Below, piece after piece: positions 18,101 through 26,158 of a DNA stretch of 64,000 bases (position 1 is its first letter; each line of letters begins with the position of its first letter). The stretch is from Xanthomonas arboricola pv. guizotiae (GTDB lineage: Bacteria > Pseudomonadota > Gammaproteobacteria > Xanthomonadales > Xanthomonadaceae): NCBI RefSeq assembly GCF_002940205.1, contig NZ_MDSK01000004.1:62001-126000 (forward strand). The letters run 5' to 3'. A program made the position numbers and the translations under genes. The notes beneath the pieces were generated by a model. It did no database searches. It saw nothing but the letters and a program-made list of their open reading frames with translations, and had not been told where the DNA came from.

Positions 18101-18703
18101 GGCCGCATGCAGCGCGAACTGGTTGAAACGTTCTTCGCCCTCGCGCCCGGTGCGGGTGAGTTCCAGGTGCAGGCCGTCGCCGAACACGCGCTGCCAGTCG
18201 GCCAGCTGCTGCTCGGCCAGGTCGGCGCGGCCTTCGCCGAACAGGCGCCCGGCCAGGCTGTCGCGCCCGGCCAGGGCGAACAGGTTGGCGTGGCCGTTCT
18301 GCAGCCATTCCGGGTGGATCGCCACGCCGCCTTCGGGGCGGTGGCCTTCCATCCAGGCGCGCGTGAGCAGCCGCGACAGGCTCAGGTAGCCTTCGCGGTC
18401 GCGGCACAGCAGGGTCATGCGCCAGGGCGTCATGTCCGGGGTGGCGATCATCACGTCGGCGCCGGCGATCGGCTTGATGCCAACCCCCTCGGCGGCCTTG
18501 TAGAACTTGACCAACGCGAACAGGTTGTTGAGGTCGGTGACCGCCAGCGCGGGCATGTCGAGTTCGACCGCGCGGCTCAGCAGGTTGGCCTGCTTGGCCT
18601 TTTTCGGGTCAGCCTGATCCGGTTTCTCGGGCACACGGATGGTGGAATCCGCCAGCGAGAACTCGGTGTGGACGTGCAGATGGACGAAGCGGGAAGTGGA
18701 CAT
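15116..18703 (-). CDS. dnaE: DNA polymerase III subunit alpha
   Basis: A 1195-residue replicative polymerase. The start at 18703 gives [20 protein letters not shown], the PHP-domain motif at the N-terminus; an upstream in-frame ATG (18796) only adds a non-conserved peptide. Palm-domain acidic motifs are [19 protein letters not shown] and the preceding [16 protein letters not shown]. The fingers/beta-binding region contains [23 protein letters not shown], and an OB-fold near the C-terminus includes [18 protein letters not shown]. Length and order match the standard type I DnaE. A short Gly-rich insert ([12 protein letters not shown]) sits before the OB-fold. It synthesises DNA at the replication fork in the Pol III core. 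Confidence 0.98.
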   Translation of the reverse strand: [1195 protein letters not shown]

Positions 18704-18989
18704 GCGAGACCGGAATAATGCGTGGTCAGGGTAGCGAGCGTGCTCGGGTCGAACAAGGCTTGACAGCACCGGCGCAGGGCCGCGGCCAGCTGCCACGGGG
18801 CCGGGCGGTGCGGCCGATTCAGGCTTCGGCTAGCTGCGCGCAGCGCGACGGTGGCGATTGCGCGGATCGGGGGCGTGCGCGGCTGCGCATGCGGGGCCCG
18901 ACGCCGCAGGCCGCAGCCGCAACGGCCGCATGCGCGCGAACGACGGGAGGGCGGCAGTCTGGGGCCGGGTTCGCCTGCGGGGCGGTCGG

Positions 18990-19715
18990 TCAATCGGCCA
19001 GCAGCAGGTCATCGGCCGGGGCCGCGCAGGGCACGTCCCACGGCGACTGCGACGCCTCGATACCCAATGCACGCCGCACCGGGGCGAAGCTGCGGCGGTG
19101 CTGCGGGCACGGTCCGTGGCTGCGTAGCGCGGCCAGATGCACCGGCGTGGCATAGCCCTTGTGCTGGTCGAAGCGGTATTCCGGGTGCTGGGCGTGCAGG
19201 GCGTGCATCAGGCGGTCGCGGGTGACCTTGGCCACGATCGAGGCCGCCATGATGGCGCGATCGAGTGCGTCGCCGCCGATCAAGGCCTCGGCCGGGCAGG
19301 GCAGGCCCTTGGGCACCCGGTTGCCGTCGATGCGCGCAAACCCGGCCACATGCGCCACGCCTTCCACCGCCCGCCGCATGCCCAGCATGGTCGCCTGGTA
19401 GATGTTGATGCGGTCGATCTGCTCGCTGTCGATCAGCACCACCGACCACGCCAGCGCCCGCTCGACGATGCGCGCATACAACTGCTCGCGCCGCTGCGCG
19501 CTCAGCTGCTTGGAATCGTCCAGCCCGTTGATGCGCGGCTTGCCGGGATCGAACACCACCGCCGCCACCGCCACCGGCCCGGCAAGCGGGCCGCGGCCCG
19601 CTTCGTCGACACCGGCAATCAAACGCGAATCGGGAATCGGGACTGGGGAATCGTGAAAAAGCGCGTCCTGCGCCGTCGGAACGAGAACGGCACCGTGGGA
19701 AGTTAAGCGCTTCAC
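18990..19715 (-). CDS. rnhB: Ribonuclease HII with repeat-encoded N-terminus
   Basis: A 241-residue protein. The start is taken as GTG at 19715, overlapping the lpxB stop (GTGA), with AGGAG seven bases upstream. An open frame runs far further upstream but only as lpxB's shadow. The catalytic domain starts at [23 protein letters not shown] with the DE pair, followed by [27 protein letters not shown] and [16 protein letters not shown]. This is the RNase HII DEDD set, which removes ribonucleotides from DNA. The first ~33 residues, including [10 protein letters not shown], are encoded by the hairpin repeat at 19625-19757 and are not conserved enzyme sequence. The C-terminal ~20 residues after RRALGIE also look like an extension. 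The gene ends 286 bp before dnaE. Confidence 0.92.
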   Translation of the reverse strand: MKRLTSHGAVLVPTAQDALFHDSPVPIPDSRLIAGVDEAGRGPLAGPVAVAAVVFDPGKPRINGLDDSKQLSAQRREQLYARIVERALAWSVVLIDSEQIDRINIYQATMLGMRRAVEGVAHVAGFARIDGNRVPKGLPCPAEALIGGDALDRAIMAASIVAKVTRDRLMHALHAQHPEYRFDQHKGYATPVHLAALRSHGPCPQHRRSFAPVRRALGIEASQSPWDVPCAAPADDLLLAD

Positions 19716-19757
19716 GACCCGGCTCCTGCCGATTCCCGATTCCCGATTCCCGATTCC
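19625..19757. repeat. GGGAATC-type hairpin spanning the lpxB/rnhB junction
   Basis: The left arm 19625-19652 pairs with the right arm 19731-19757 (four GATTCCC units). The loop contains the lpxB stop and rnhB GTG start. The right arm codes the last residues of LpxB (SGIGNRES) and the left arm the N-terminus of RnhB (SPVPIPDSR), so the element is translated in both genes. Confidence 0.8.
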
Positions 19758-21031
19758 TGCTGCTCCAGCAGCCCAGCCACCGCATCGGCCGCGCGTGCCG
19801 ACGCGTCGCGGCGCAGTTGCGCGTGCAGGGCGAGATAGCGCGGTTGCAGGGCGGCGACCTTTTCCGGGTGCTTGAACCAGTCCAGCAGGGCCACGCATAG
19901 CCGTTCCGGGGTGCAGTCGTCCTGCATCAGCTCGGGGGCGAGATCGTCGTTGGCCAGGATGTTGGGCAGCGCGTAGCGGTTGACCTTGAGCAGGCCCAGC
20001 GTCCTGACGATGCGGTAGGTGAGCGGGGCGACCTTGTAGCCGACCACCATCGGGCGCTTGACCAGCATCGCCTCCAGCGTGGCGGTGCCCGACGCCAGCA
20101 GCACCACGTCGGCGGCCAGCATCGCGGTGCGCGCCTGGCCATCGAGCAGGTGCGAACGCAGCACCGGCAGCGACGACCGCGACAATTGTTCGGCCAGCAG
20201 CTGCCTGCAGCCGGGGTTGGCCGCGGGAACCAGCACGTGCAGGTTGGGCAGGTGCTCGGACACCAGCCAGGCGGCCTGGAAGAAGGTATCGCCGAGCTTG
20301 CTGATTTCGCCATGCCGGCTGCCCGGCAACACCGCCAGCACCGTGCTGGATGCGGACAGGCCCAGCTTGGCGCGCGCCGCTGCGCGATCGGCCTGGTAGG
20401 CGATATCGTCGGCCATCGGATGGCCGACAAAGCGCGCATCGATGCCGTGCCTGGCATAGATCGGCGGCTCCATCGGGAACAGGCACAGCACCAGGTCGGC
20501 GCTGGCGCCGATCTTTTCCGCACGCTTTTCGCGCCAGGCCCAGACCGACGGGCTGACGTAATGCACGGTGCGCACGCCGCGCTGCTTGAGCCAGCGCTCG
20601 ACCGGCAAGTTGAAATCCGGTGCGTCGATGCCGATGAACACGTCCGGCTTCCACGCCAGCACGCGCTCGCGGAAGGCGCGGCGCAGCTTCAACAGCCGCG
20701 GCAGATGCTGCAGCACTTCGGTCAGCCCCATCACCGCCAGTTCGCTGGCATCGAACCAGGTCTGGCAGCCGGCACCACGCATCGCATCGCCACCGATGCC
20801 GACGAATTCAGCATCCGGATAGCGGCGCCGCAGCTGGTCGATCAAACCCGCACCCAGGATGTCGCCGGAGGCTTCGCCGGCGATCAGCGCGATGCGCGGG
20901 GCGCGCGTTTGCGCGCTGGGAATCGGGAGTGGGGAATGGGGAATCGGAAGTGCTGGCGATGGGCCGGCGGCAGGCGCGTCTGTATGCGCGCCTGCATCGA
21001 TTCCCGATTCCCGATTCCCGATTCCCGTCAT
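19712..21031 (-). CDS. lpxB: Lipid-A-disaccharide synthase with repeat-encoded termini
   Basis: A 439-residue GT19 glycosyltransferase that joins UDP-2,3-diacylglucosamine and lipid X at the inner membrane. The start ATG at 21031 overlaps the lpxA stop (ATGA). Conserved sequence begins only at about residue 47 ([19 protein letters not shown]). Further signatures are [39 protein letters not shown] and [14 protein letters not shown]. The first ~45 residues ([20 protein letters not shown]... and [15 protein letters not shown]) and the last ~15 ([14 protein letters not shown]) are products of the GGGAATC repeat, so the protein is longer than E. coli LpxB (382). These tails are probably disordered and tolerated. 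Confidence 0.95.
   Translation of the reverse strand: MTGIGNRESGIDAGAHTDAPAAGPSPALPIPHSPLPIPSAQTRAPRIALIAGEASGDILGAGLIDQLRRRYPDAEFVGIGGDAMRGAGCQTWFDASELAVMGLTEVLQHLPRLLKLRRAFRERVLAWKPDVFIGIDAPDFNLPVERWLKQRGVRTVHYVSPSVWAWREKRAEKIGASADLVLCLFPMEPPIYARHGIDARFVGHPMADDIAYQADRAAARAKLGLSASSTVLAVLPGSRHGEISKLGDTFFQAAWLVSEHLPNLHVLVPAANPGCRQLLAEQLSRSSLPVLRSHLLDGQARTAMLAADVVLLASGTATLEAMLVKRPMVVGYKVAPLTYRIVRTLGLLKVNRYALPNILANDDLAPELMQDDCTPERLCVALLDWFKHPEKVAALQPRYLALHAQLRRDASARAADAVAGLLEQQESGIGNRESAGAGS
20918..21027. repeat. GGGAATC-type hairpin at the lpxA/lpxB junction
   Basis: The left arm 20918-20947 and right arm 20998-21027 flank a ~50-base loop. The right arm begins two codons inside lpxB, directly after the ATGA overlap with lpxA. 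The whole element is read through as the N-terminal extension of LpxB. Confidence 0.8.
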
Positions 21032-21819
21032 CGCAACAACGGCCTTTCCGCCGCCTCGATGAACTCGAGCAGCCCGCGCACGTCTTCGCTGCTCCTGGCC
21101 TGTTCGGCCAGCTGCAGTTTGGCTTCGGCCAGCGGCAGGCCGGCGACATACAGCGTGCGGTAGGCGCGCTTGATCGCAGTGATGCGCTCGGCATCGAAGC
21201 CGCGCCGCTTGAGGCCTTCGCTGTTGATGCCGCGCGGGCGGCCCAGCGACTCGCTGCCGACCATGGTGAACGGCGGGACGTCGCCGTAGGTCAGTGCGCC
21301 CATGCCCAGGAAGGCGTGCGCGCCGATGCGGCAGAACTGATGCGCGCCGGCAAAGCCGCTGATGATCACGTAGTCGCCCACGGTGACATGCCCGGCCAGC
21401 GTGGTGTTGTTGGAGAACACGCAGTGGTTGCCGACATGGCAGTCGTGCGCCACATGGGTGTAGGCCAGCATCCAGTTGTCGTCGCCGACCACGGTGATGC
21501 CGCCACCGCCGCCGGTGCCGCGATTGATGGTGACGAATTCGCGGATCACGTTGCCGTCGCCGATCACCAGTTCGGTGCGCTCGCCGGCGTATTTCTTGTC
21601 CTGCGGCTCGCCGCCGATCGCGGCGTGGCCGATGAAGCGGTTGTTGCGGCCGATCCGGGTGGGGCCGTGGATCGAGCAGTGTGGCCCCACCTCGGTACCC
21701 GCACCGATCTGCACATCGGCGCCGATCAACGAGAACGCGCCCACGCGCACATCGCTGGCCAGCGTCGCCGATGGATCGATGACGGCGGTGGGATGGATCA
21801 AAGCGGTTGAATCACGCAT
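21028..21819 (-). CDS. lpxA: UDP-N-acetylglucosamine O-acyltransferase
   Basis: A 263-residue left-handed beta-helix enzyme that adds the first acyl chain to UDP-GlcNAc in lipid A synthesis. Hexapeptide repeats run from [32 protein letters not shown] onward. The catalytic His lies in [54 protein letters not shown] is the substrate-binding strand set, and the helical C-terminal domain ends EAAERPLLR. Length matches the family. It is separated from fabZ by 25 bp and overlaps lpxB by four bases. Confidence 0.97.
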   Translation of the reverse strand: MRDSTALIHPTAVIDPSATLASDVRVGAFSLIGADVQIGAGTEVGPHCSIHGPTRIGRNNRFIGHAAIGGEPQDKKYAGERTELVIGDGNVIREFVTINRGTGGGGGITVVGDDNWMLAYTHVAHDCHVGNHCVFSNNTTLAGHVTVGDYVIISGFAGAHQFCRIGAHAFLGMGALTYGDVPPFTMVGSESLGRPRGINSEGLKRRGFDAERITAIKRAYRTLYVAGLPLAEAKLQLAEQARSSEDVRGLLEFIEAAERPLLR

Positions 21820-21844
21820 CGTGTGTCACTCCGGAAGCGGGTTG

Positions 21845-22303
21845 TTACCTGGCGCCGGCGCACATCACCTCGGCACTGGCCACCACTTCGCCATCGACCT
21901 TGGCCTCGCCGTAGAAGCATCCCACGTTACGGATCAGGCGCTTCATCTGCACCTCCATGATCAGTACATCGCCCGGGATCACCTGCTTGTTGAAGCGGGC
22001 CTTGTCGACCTTGACCATGTAGAACAGCTGGGACAATGCGTCGCGTCCCAAGCCCAGTTGGGTCATCACGCCGCCCACCTGCGCCAGCGCCTCGATGATC
22101 AGCACGCCCGGCATCACCGGACGGGTCGGGAAGTGGCCCTGAAAGAACGGCTCGTTGATGCTGACGTTCTTCTGCCCGACGATGCGCTTGGCTTCCAGGT
22201 CCAGCTCGATGACCCGGTCGATCAACAGGAAGGGGTAGCGGTGCGGGATCAGCGTCTGGATCTGATTGACGTCGATCGGCAGCTCGTAAACGGGATGACT
22301 CAT
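21845..22303 (-). CDS. fabZ: 3-hydroxyacyl-ACP dehydratase FabZ
   Basis: A 152-residue hot-dog fold dehydratase; the start at 22303 (MSHPVYELPIDVNQIQTLIPHRYPF) overlaps the lpxD stop by four bases. The signature IPHRYPFLLIDRV and the active-site segment GHFPTRPVMPGVLIIEALAQ hold the catalytic His and Glu. It dehydrates 3-hydroxyacyl-ACP in fatty acid elongation and competes with LpxA/LpxD for the same hydroxyacyl-ACP pool, which is the logic of the lpxD-fabZ-lpxA-lpxB order. Confidence 0.97.
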   Translation of the reverse strand: MSHPVYELPIDVNQIQTLIPHRYPFLLIDRVIELDLEAKRIVGQKNVSINEPFFQGHFPTRPVMPGVLIIEALAQVGGVMTQLGLGRDALSQLFYMVKVDKARFNKQVIPGDVLIMEVQMKRLIRNVGCFYGEAKVDGEVVASAEVMCAGAR

Positions 22304-23313
22304 TGGTTCTCCTTGCCCACGGCCAGGATGCGCCTTGCCAGCACATCCAGCTGTTTGAAGCGCGCGGCATTCTTGCGCCACGTGCGATTGTCGGTGAGGG
22401 GGGTGCCGGACGAATACTCGCCTGGCTCATGAATGGAATTGCGCACCACCGACTTGCCGGTGATGACGACCTTGTCGCAGATCTCCAGGTGCCCGACCAC
22501 GCCGACATGCCCGCCGAGCAGGCAATAACGGCCGATCTTGGCGCTGCCGGCAATGCCGGTACAGCCGGCGATGGCGCTGTGCGCGCCGATGCGGCAGTTG
22601 TGCGCGATCTGCACCAGGTTGTCCACGCGCACGTCTTCTTCCAGCACGGTGTCTTCCAGTGCGCCGCGATCGATGCAGGTGTTGGCGCCGATTTCGCAAT
22701 CGTCGCCGATCACCACGCCGCCCAGCTGCGGCACCTTGATCCAGTGGCCGGCATCCATCGCCAGGCCGAAGCCGTCGTCGCCGATCACCGCGCCGGGGTG
22801 GATGCGCACGCGCTTGCCCAGCCGCACCCGGGTGACCAGGGTGACGCGGGCGAGCAACTCGCTGCCGTCGTCGATCACGCAGTCCTCGCCGATGATGCTG
22901 CCGGTGCCGATCACGCAGCCCTCGCTCACGCGGCTACGCGCACCGATGCTGACGAACGGGCCGACGTGCGCGGTGGGCGAAACCTGTGCCGTGGGGTCGA
23001 TCACCGCAGACGCATGGATGCCCGGCGCGCGCACCGGTGCCACCTCGAACAAGGCCGCGATCTTGGCGAAGGCGGTATAGGGATCCTTGGCGACCAGCGC
23101 GGTGCCGCGTGCATCCGCCGCATCGTCGGCGCGCAGGACCACCACGGCTGCCTGGCTCTGACCCAATTGCGGCCGATAACGCGGATTGGACAGGAAGCTC
23201 AGCTGCCCCGCGCCGGCATGCGCCAGGGTGGCGACGCCGCTGACTTCGACGGCGCCATCGCCGATGAGGGTCAGACCAAATTGTTCGGCAATCGCACTGG
23301 CGGTCAAGCGCAT
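22300..23313 (-). CDS. lpxD: UDP-3-O-acylglucosamine N-acyltransferase
   Basis: A 337-residue protein. The N-terminal uridine-binding domain (MRLTASAIAEQFGLTLIGDG...GAGQLSFLSNPRYRPQL) is followed by hexapeptide repeats from IHASAVIDPTAQVSPTAHVGPFV. The catalytic His segment is VQIAHNCRIGAHSAIAGCTGIAGSAKIG, and a short C-terminal helix ends the protein. It adds the second acyl chain in lipid A synthesis. It starts 126 bp from a divergent small gene, so it needs its own promoter here rather than read-through from bamA. Confidence 0.97.
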   Translation of the reverse strand: MRLTASAIAEQFGLTLIGDGAVEVSGVATLAHAGAGQLSFLSNPRYRPQLGQSQAAVVVLRADDAADARGTALVAKDPYTAFAKIAALFEVAPVRAPGIHASAVIDPTAQVSPTAHVGPFVSIGARSRVSEGCVIGTGSIIGEDCVIDDGSELLARVTLVTRVRLGKRVRIHPGAVIGDDGFGLAMDAGHWIKVPQLGGVVIGDDCEIGANTCIDRGALEDTVLEEDVRVDNLVQIAHNCRIGAHSAIAGCTGIAGSAKIGRYCLLGGHVGVVGHLEICDKVVITGKSVVRNSIHEPGEYSSGTPLTDNRTWRKNAARFKQLDVLARRILAVGKENQ

Positions 23314-23439
23314 CAGGGTGAACCTCGCATAAACGGTAAGTTACTGATTTTACGGAAAAAACGTCGCCAAAAGTTGGCTAAACAGTCGGGCGTAGTTCTT
23401 GCCGGGCCGCGACGATGCGGCGAACCCAGGAAGAAGCAT

Positions 23440-23631
23440 ATGAAAACTGTCCTCTCCATTTTCGGTAGCGTGATCCTGCTGGGCGCAGTCACCAGTGCAT
23501 CGGCCGATGATTTCGCGCAGCAACGCGCCGACGCGCAGAGCTTCTGGGACCAGCAGGTGCAATGCATGGACGCGTCCGACTGGGGCGCCACCGCAACCTG
23601 CCTTGGCAACGTCTGGAACAACTATTTTTAA
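23440..23631 (+). CDS. Small secreted protein (63 aa) in the usual skp position
   Basis: The ATG at 23440 follows CCCAGGAAGAAGCAT (a purine-rich Shine-Dalgarno). The product MKTVLSIFGSVILLGAVTSA has a clear signal peptide cut near SASA/DD. The mature ~40-residue peptide has two cysteines (QCMD, TCLG), enough for one disulfide, several Trp and Gln residues, and ends NNYF. A strong terminator follows. No family is recognised. It lies on the opposite strand between lpxD and bamA, where related bacteria often carry skp. Good RBS, signal peptide and terminator support a real gene. Confidence 0.7.
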   Translation: MKTVLSIFGSVILLGAVTSASADDFAQQRADAQSFWDQQVQCMDASDWGATATCLGNVWNNYF

Positions 23632-23658
23632 GTCTGTTTCACACCAGGGTGTTCAAAC

Positions 23659-23696
23659 AAACAATGGCGGCCCGAGTATCCGGGCCGCCATTGTTT
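23659..23696. terminator. Bidirectional terminator between the small secreted gene and bamA
   Basis: A perfect 16-bp stem, AAACAATGGCGGCCCG with its complement at 23681-23696, around a 6-base loop. T runs on both strands let it serve the 63-aa gene (plus) and bamA (minus), which converge here. Confidence 0.9.
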
Positions 23697-23708
23697 TGCG
23701 TGCCGATC

Positions 23709-26075
23709 TTAGAACTGGCCGCCGAAGGTGAACTGCAGACGTTCGATCTCGTCGTTGTCTTCCTTCTTCAGCGGGAACGCGTAGCTGATCGAGATGGGGC
23801 CGACCGGTGCGCGCCACAACAGCGCCACGCCGGTGGACGCACGCAGCTCGTTGGCCTTGAAGTTGTCCACGCCGTCGTAGACGTTACCGAAGTCGAAGAA
23901 CGCCGACACGCGTGCCGACGGGCTGTCGAACAGCTTGGGGAAATACATTTCCACCGAACCGACGGTCTTGAACGAGCCACCCAGCGGCTGGCCGCGCGAA
24001 TAGTTCACCGTCCGTTCCGAACGCGGACCCAGCGTATTGTCTTCGAAGCCGCGTACCGAATTGGTACCGCCGGCGTAGAAGTTCTCGTAGAACGGCAGGC
24101 CGGTGGCGGTGATGGTGCGCGACACGCCATTGGCGTCGGTCACCACGCGCGTGCTGTCATTGCCGTAGCTGTCGCCATAGCCCAGCTCGAAGCGGGTGTT
24201 CAACACGATCGCCGGGATGATCGGCCAGTAGTTGGAGATCTGGTAGTTGAGCTTGTAGTACTCGACCGTGGAGCCGGGCAGGGTGGTCTCCAGGCCGACG
24301 CGCTGGTACATGCCGCGGGTCGGCATGAAGAAGTCGTTGCGGGTGTCGCGTGCCCAGCCCAGCTCGGTGCGCCAGGCATGGAAGGTGCGCGTGCCGACCG
24401 CGTCGATGTAGTCGATGATCGCCTGCGGGGTCTGGCCCTGGAACGTGTTGATCTGGTTGCTGTCGATGCCGACCATCGCCGAGACGGTGTCGTTCTCGGT
24501 GATCGGCACGCCGAACACCACCTGCGCCGAACCATTCTTGCTGTTGTACTGCGCGGTGTTGAAGTCCGAGTAGTCCAGCGAGCGCCACGACAGGTTGTAG
24601 CCCAGCGACACGCCGTCGTCGGTAAAGAACGGGTTGGTGTAGGAGAACGCATAGCGCTGCTGGAAGGTGCTGCGCGACGCTTCCACCGCCACGCGGTTAC
24701 CGCCGCCCAGGAAGTTGTTCTGCGACAACTGCACCGAGGTGGTCACACCGAAGCTCTGCGAATAACCCAGGCCGAACACGAAGCTGCCGGAGGTGGTTTC
24801 CTTGACGTTGTAGACCACGTCGACCTGGTCGTTGCTGCCCGGCACGGCCGGCGTTTCCACGTCCACGCTCTCGAAGTAGCCCAGGCGCTGCAGACGGATC
24901 TTGGAACGGTCGATCGCCGCCTGCGAGTACCAGGTGTTTTCGAACTGGCGCATTTCACGCCGCAGGACTTCGTCGGACGTGCGGCTGTTGCCCTTGTAGA
25001 GGATGCGGCGCACGGTCACGCGCGGGCCGGGCACCACCTGCAGGTTCACTGCCACGGTGCGGTCTTCGCGGTTCGGGGTCGGGATCGGGTTGACCTTGGC
25101 GAACGCGTAGCCGACGTTGCTCAGCGTGTTGGTGATCGCATCGGAGGTGTACTCCAGCAGCGCACGCGAGAAGATGTCGCCGGCCTTGGGGATCACCAGG
25201 CGCTCGATGTCGGCCTGCGGCAGCACGGTGTCGCCGGTGACCTTGATCTCGGAAATCTTGTACTGCTCGCCCTCGGTGACGCCGGCGCTGACGAACATGT
25301 CGCGCTTGTCCGGGCTGATCGACACTTGGGTGGAGTCGATGCTGAAGTCCACGTAGCCGCGGTCCAGGTACCAGGAGTTGAGCTTCTCCAGATCGCCGGA
25401 CATCTTTTCCTTGGAGTACTGGTCGTCGCGGCGGTACCACGAGGCCCAGTTGTGCTCCTTGGATTCCCAGTTCTCCAGGATGTCCTCGTTGGCGAACTTC
25501 TCGGTGCCGATCAGGTTGACGTGGCGGATCTTGGCCGCCTTGCCTTCCTTGATCGCAATGGCCACATCGACGCGGTTGCGGTCCAGCGGGCTGACCGTCG
25601 GGGTGATCTCGACGTTGTACTTGCCGCGGTTGTTGTACTGGCGGGTCAGCTCCTGGGTCACGCGGTCCAGGCTCAGGCGGTCGAAGGTGCCGCCCTCGGT
25701 CAGGCCGATGTCGCCCAGGCCCTTGAGCAGCTCCTCGGACTTGATGTCCTTGTTGCCGGTCACGGTGAGCTTGTTGATCGCCGGACGCTCCTTGACCGTA
25801 ATCACCAGGATGTTGCCCTGGCGATCCAGTTGCACGTCCTCGAAGAAGCCGGTGCGGTACAGCGCACGGATCGAGTCGGCCACCTTGGCATCGTCCACGG
25901 TGTCGCCGCGGTTCACCGGCAGATAGGTGAACACGGTGCCGGAGGCGATGCGCTGCAGGCCGTCGACGCGGATGTCGCTGGCAACGAACGGCTCGGCGGC
26001 CAGGGCAACGACTGGCAGGCTGAGGCCCGCGGCAAGAGCGAGGGCAAGCAGGCGGCGAGTGGGAAGACGCGTCAT
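23709..26075 (-). CDS. bamA: Outer membrane protein assembly factor BamA
   Basis: A 788-residue protein. The start at 26075 gives MTRLPTRRLLALALAAGLSL, a signal peptide ending near ALAAEPF; an upstream ATG at 26162 lacks one. Five POTRA domains follow (about residues 24-420, beginning FVASDIRVDGLQRIASGTVF), then the C-terminal 16-strand barrel with the loop-6 motif NSVRGFEDNTLGP and the terminal Phe in FTFGGQF. It inserts beta-barrel proteins into the outer membrane as the core of the Bam complex. It follows rseP by 83 bp, the conserved order. Confidence 0.98.
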   Translation of the reverse strand: MTRLPTRRLLALALAAGLSLPVVALAAEPFVASDIRVDGLQRIASGTVFTYLPVNRGDTVDDAKVADSIRALYRTGFFEDVQLDRQGNILVITVKERPAINKLTVTGNKDIKSEELLKGLGDIGLTEGGTFDRLSLDRVTQELTRQYNNRGKYNVEITPTVSPLDRNRVDVAIAIKEGKAAKIRHVNLIGTEKFANEDILENWESKEHNWASWYRRDDQYSKEKMSGDLEKLNSWYLDRGYVDFSIDSTQVSISPDKRDMFVSAGVTEGEQYKISEIKVTGDTVLPQADIERLVIPKAGDIFSRALLEYTSDAITNTLSNVGYAFAKVNPIPTPNREDRTVAVNLQVVPGPRVTVRRILYKGNSRTSDEVLRREMRQFENTWYSQAAIDRSKIRLQRLGYFESVDVETPAVPGSNDQVDVVYNVKETTSGSFVFGLGYSQSFGVTTSVQLSQNNFLGGGNRVAVEASRSTFQQRYAFSYTNPFFTDDGVSLGYNLSWRSLDYSDFNTAQYNSKNGSAQVVFGVPITENDTVSAMVGIDSNQINTFQGQTPQAIIDYIDAVGTRTFHAWRTELGWARDTRNDFFMPTRGMYQRVGLETTLPGSTVEYYKLNYQISNYWPIIPAIVLNTRFELGYGDSYGNDSTRVVTDANGVSRTITATGLPFYENFYAGGTNSVRGFEDNTLGPRSERTVNYSRGQPLGGSFKTVGSVEMYFPKLFDSPSARVSAFFDFGNVYDGVDNFKANELRASTGVALLWRAPVGPISISYAFPLKKEDNDEIERLQFTFGGQF

Positions 26076-26158
26076 GTCACATCCGGTTGGAGTCGATTTC
26101 GGGTGTTGCTGGATGCCGACGTATGACGACGACAACAGGCGGAAAGAATGGAGCAGCT

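Noticed and set aside
14999-18718. Plus-strand open frame of ~1240 codons opposite dnaE
   Set aside because: It is the antisense of dnaE; long stop-free antisense frames are expected at this GC content, and the translation is His/Gln/Val-rich without any family motif.
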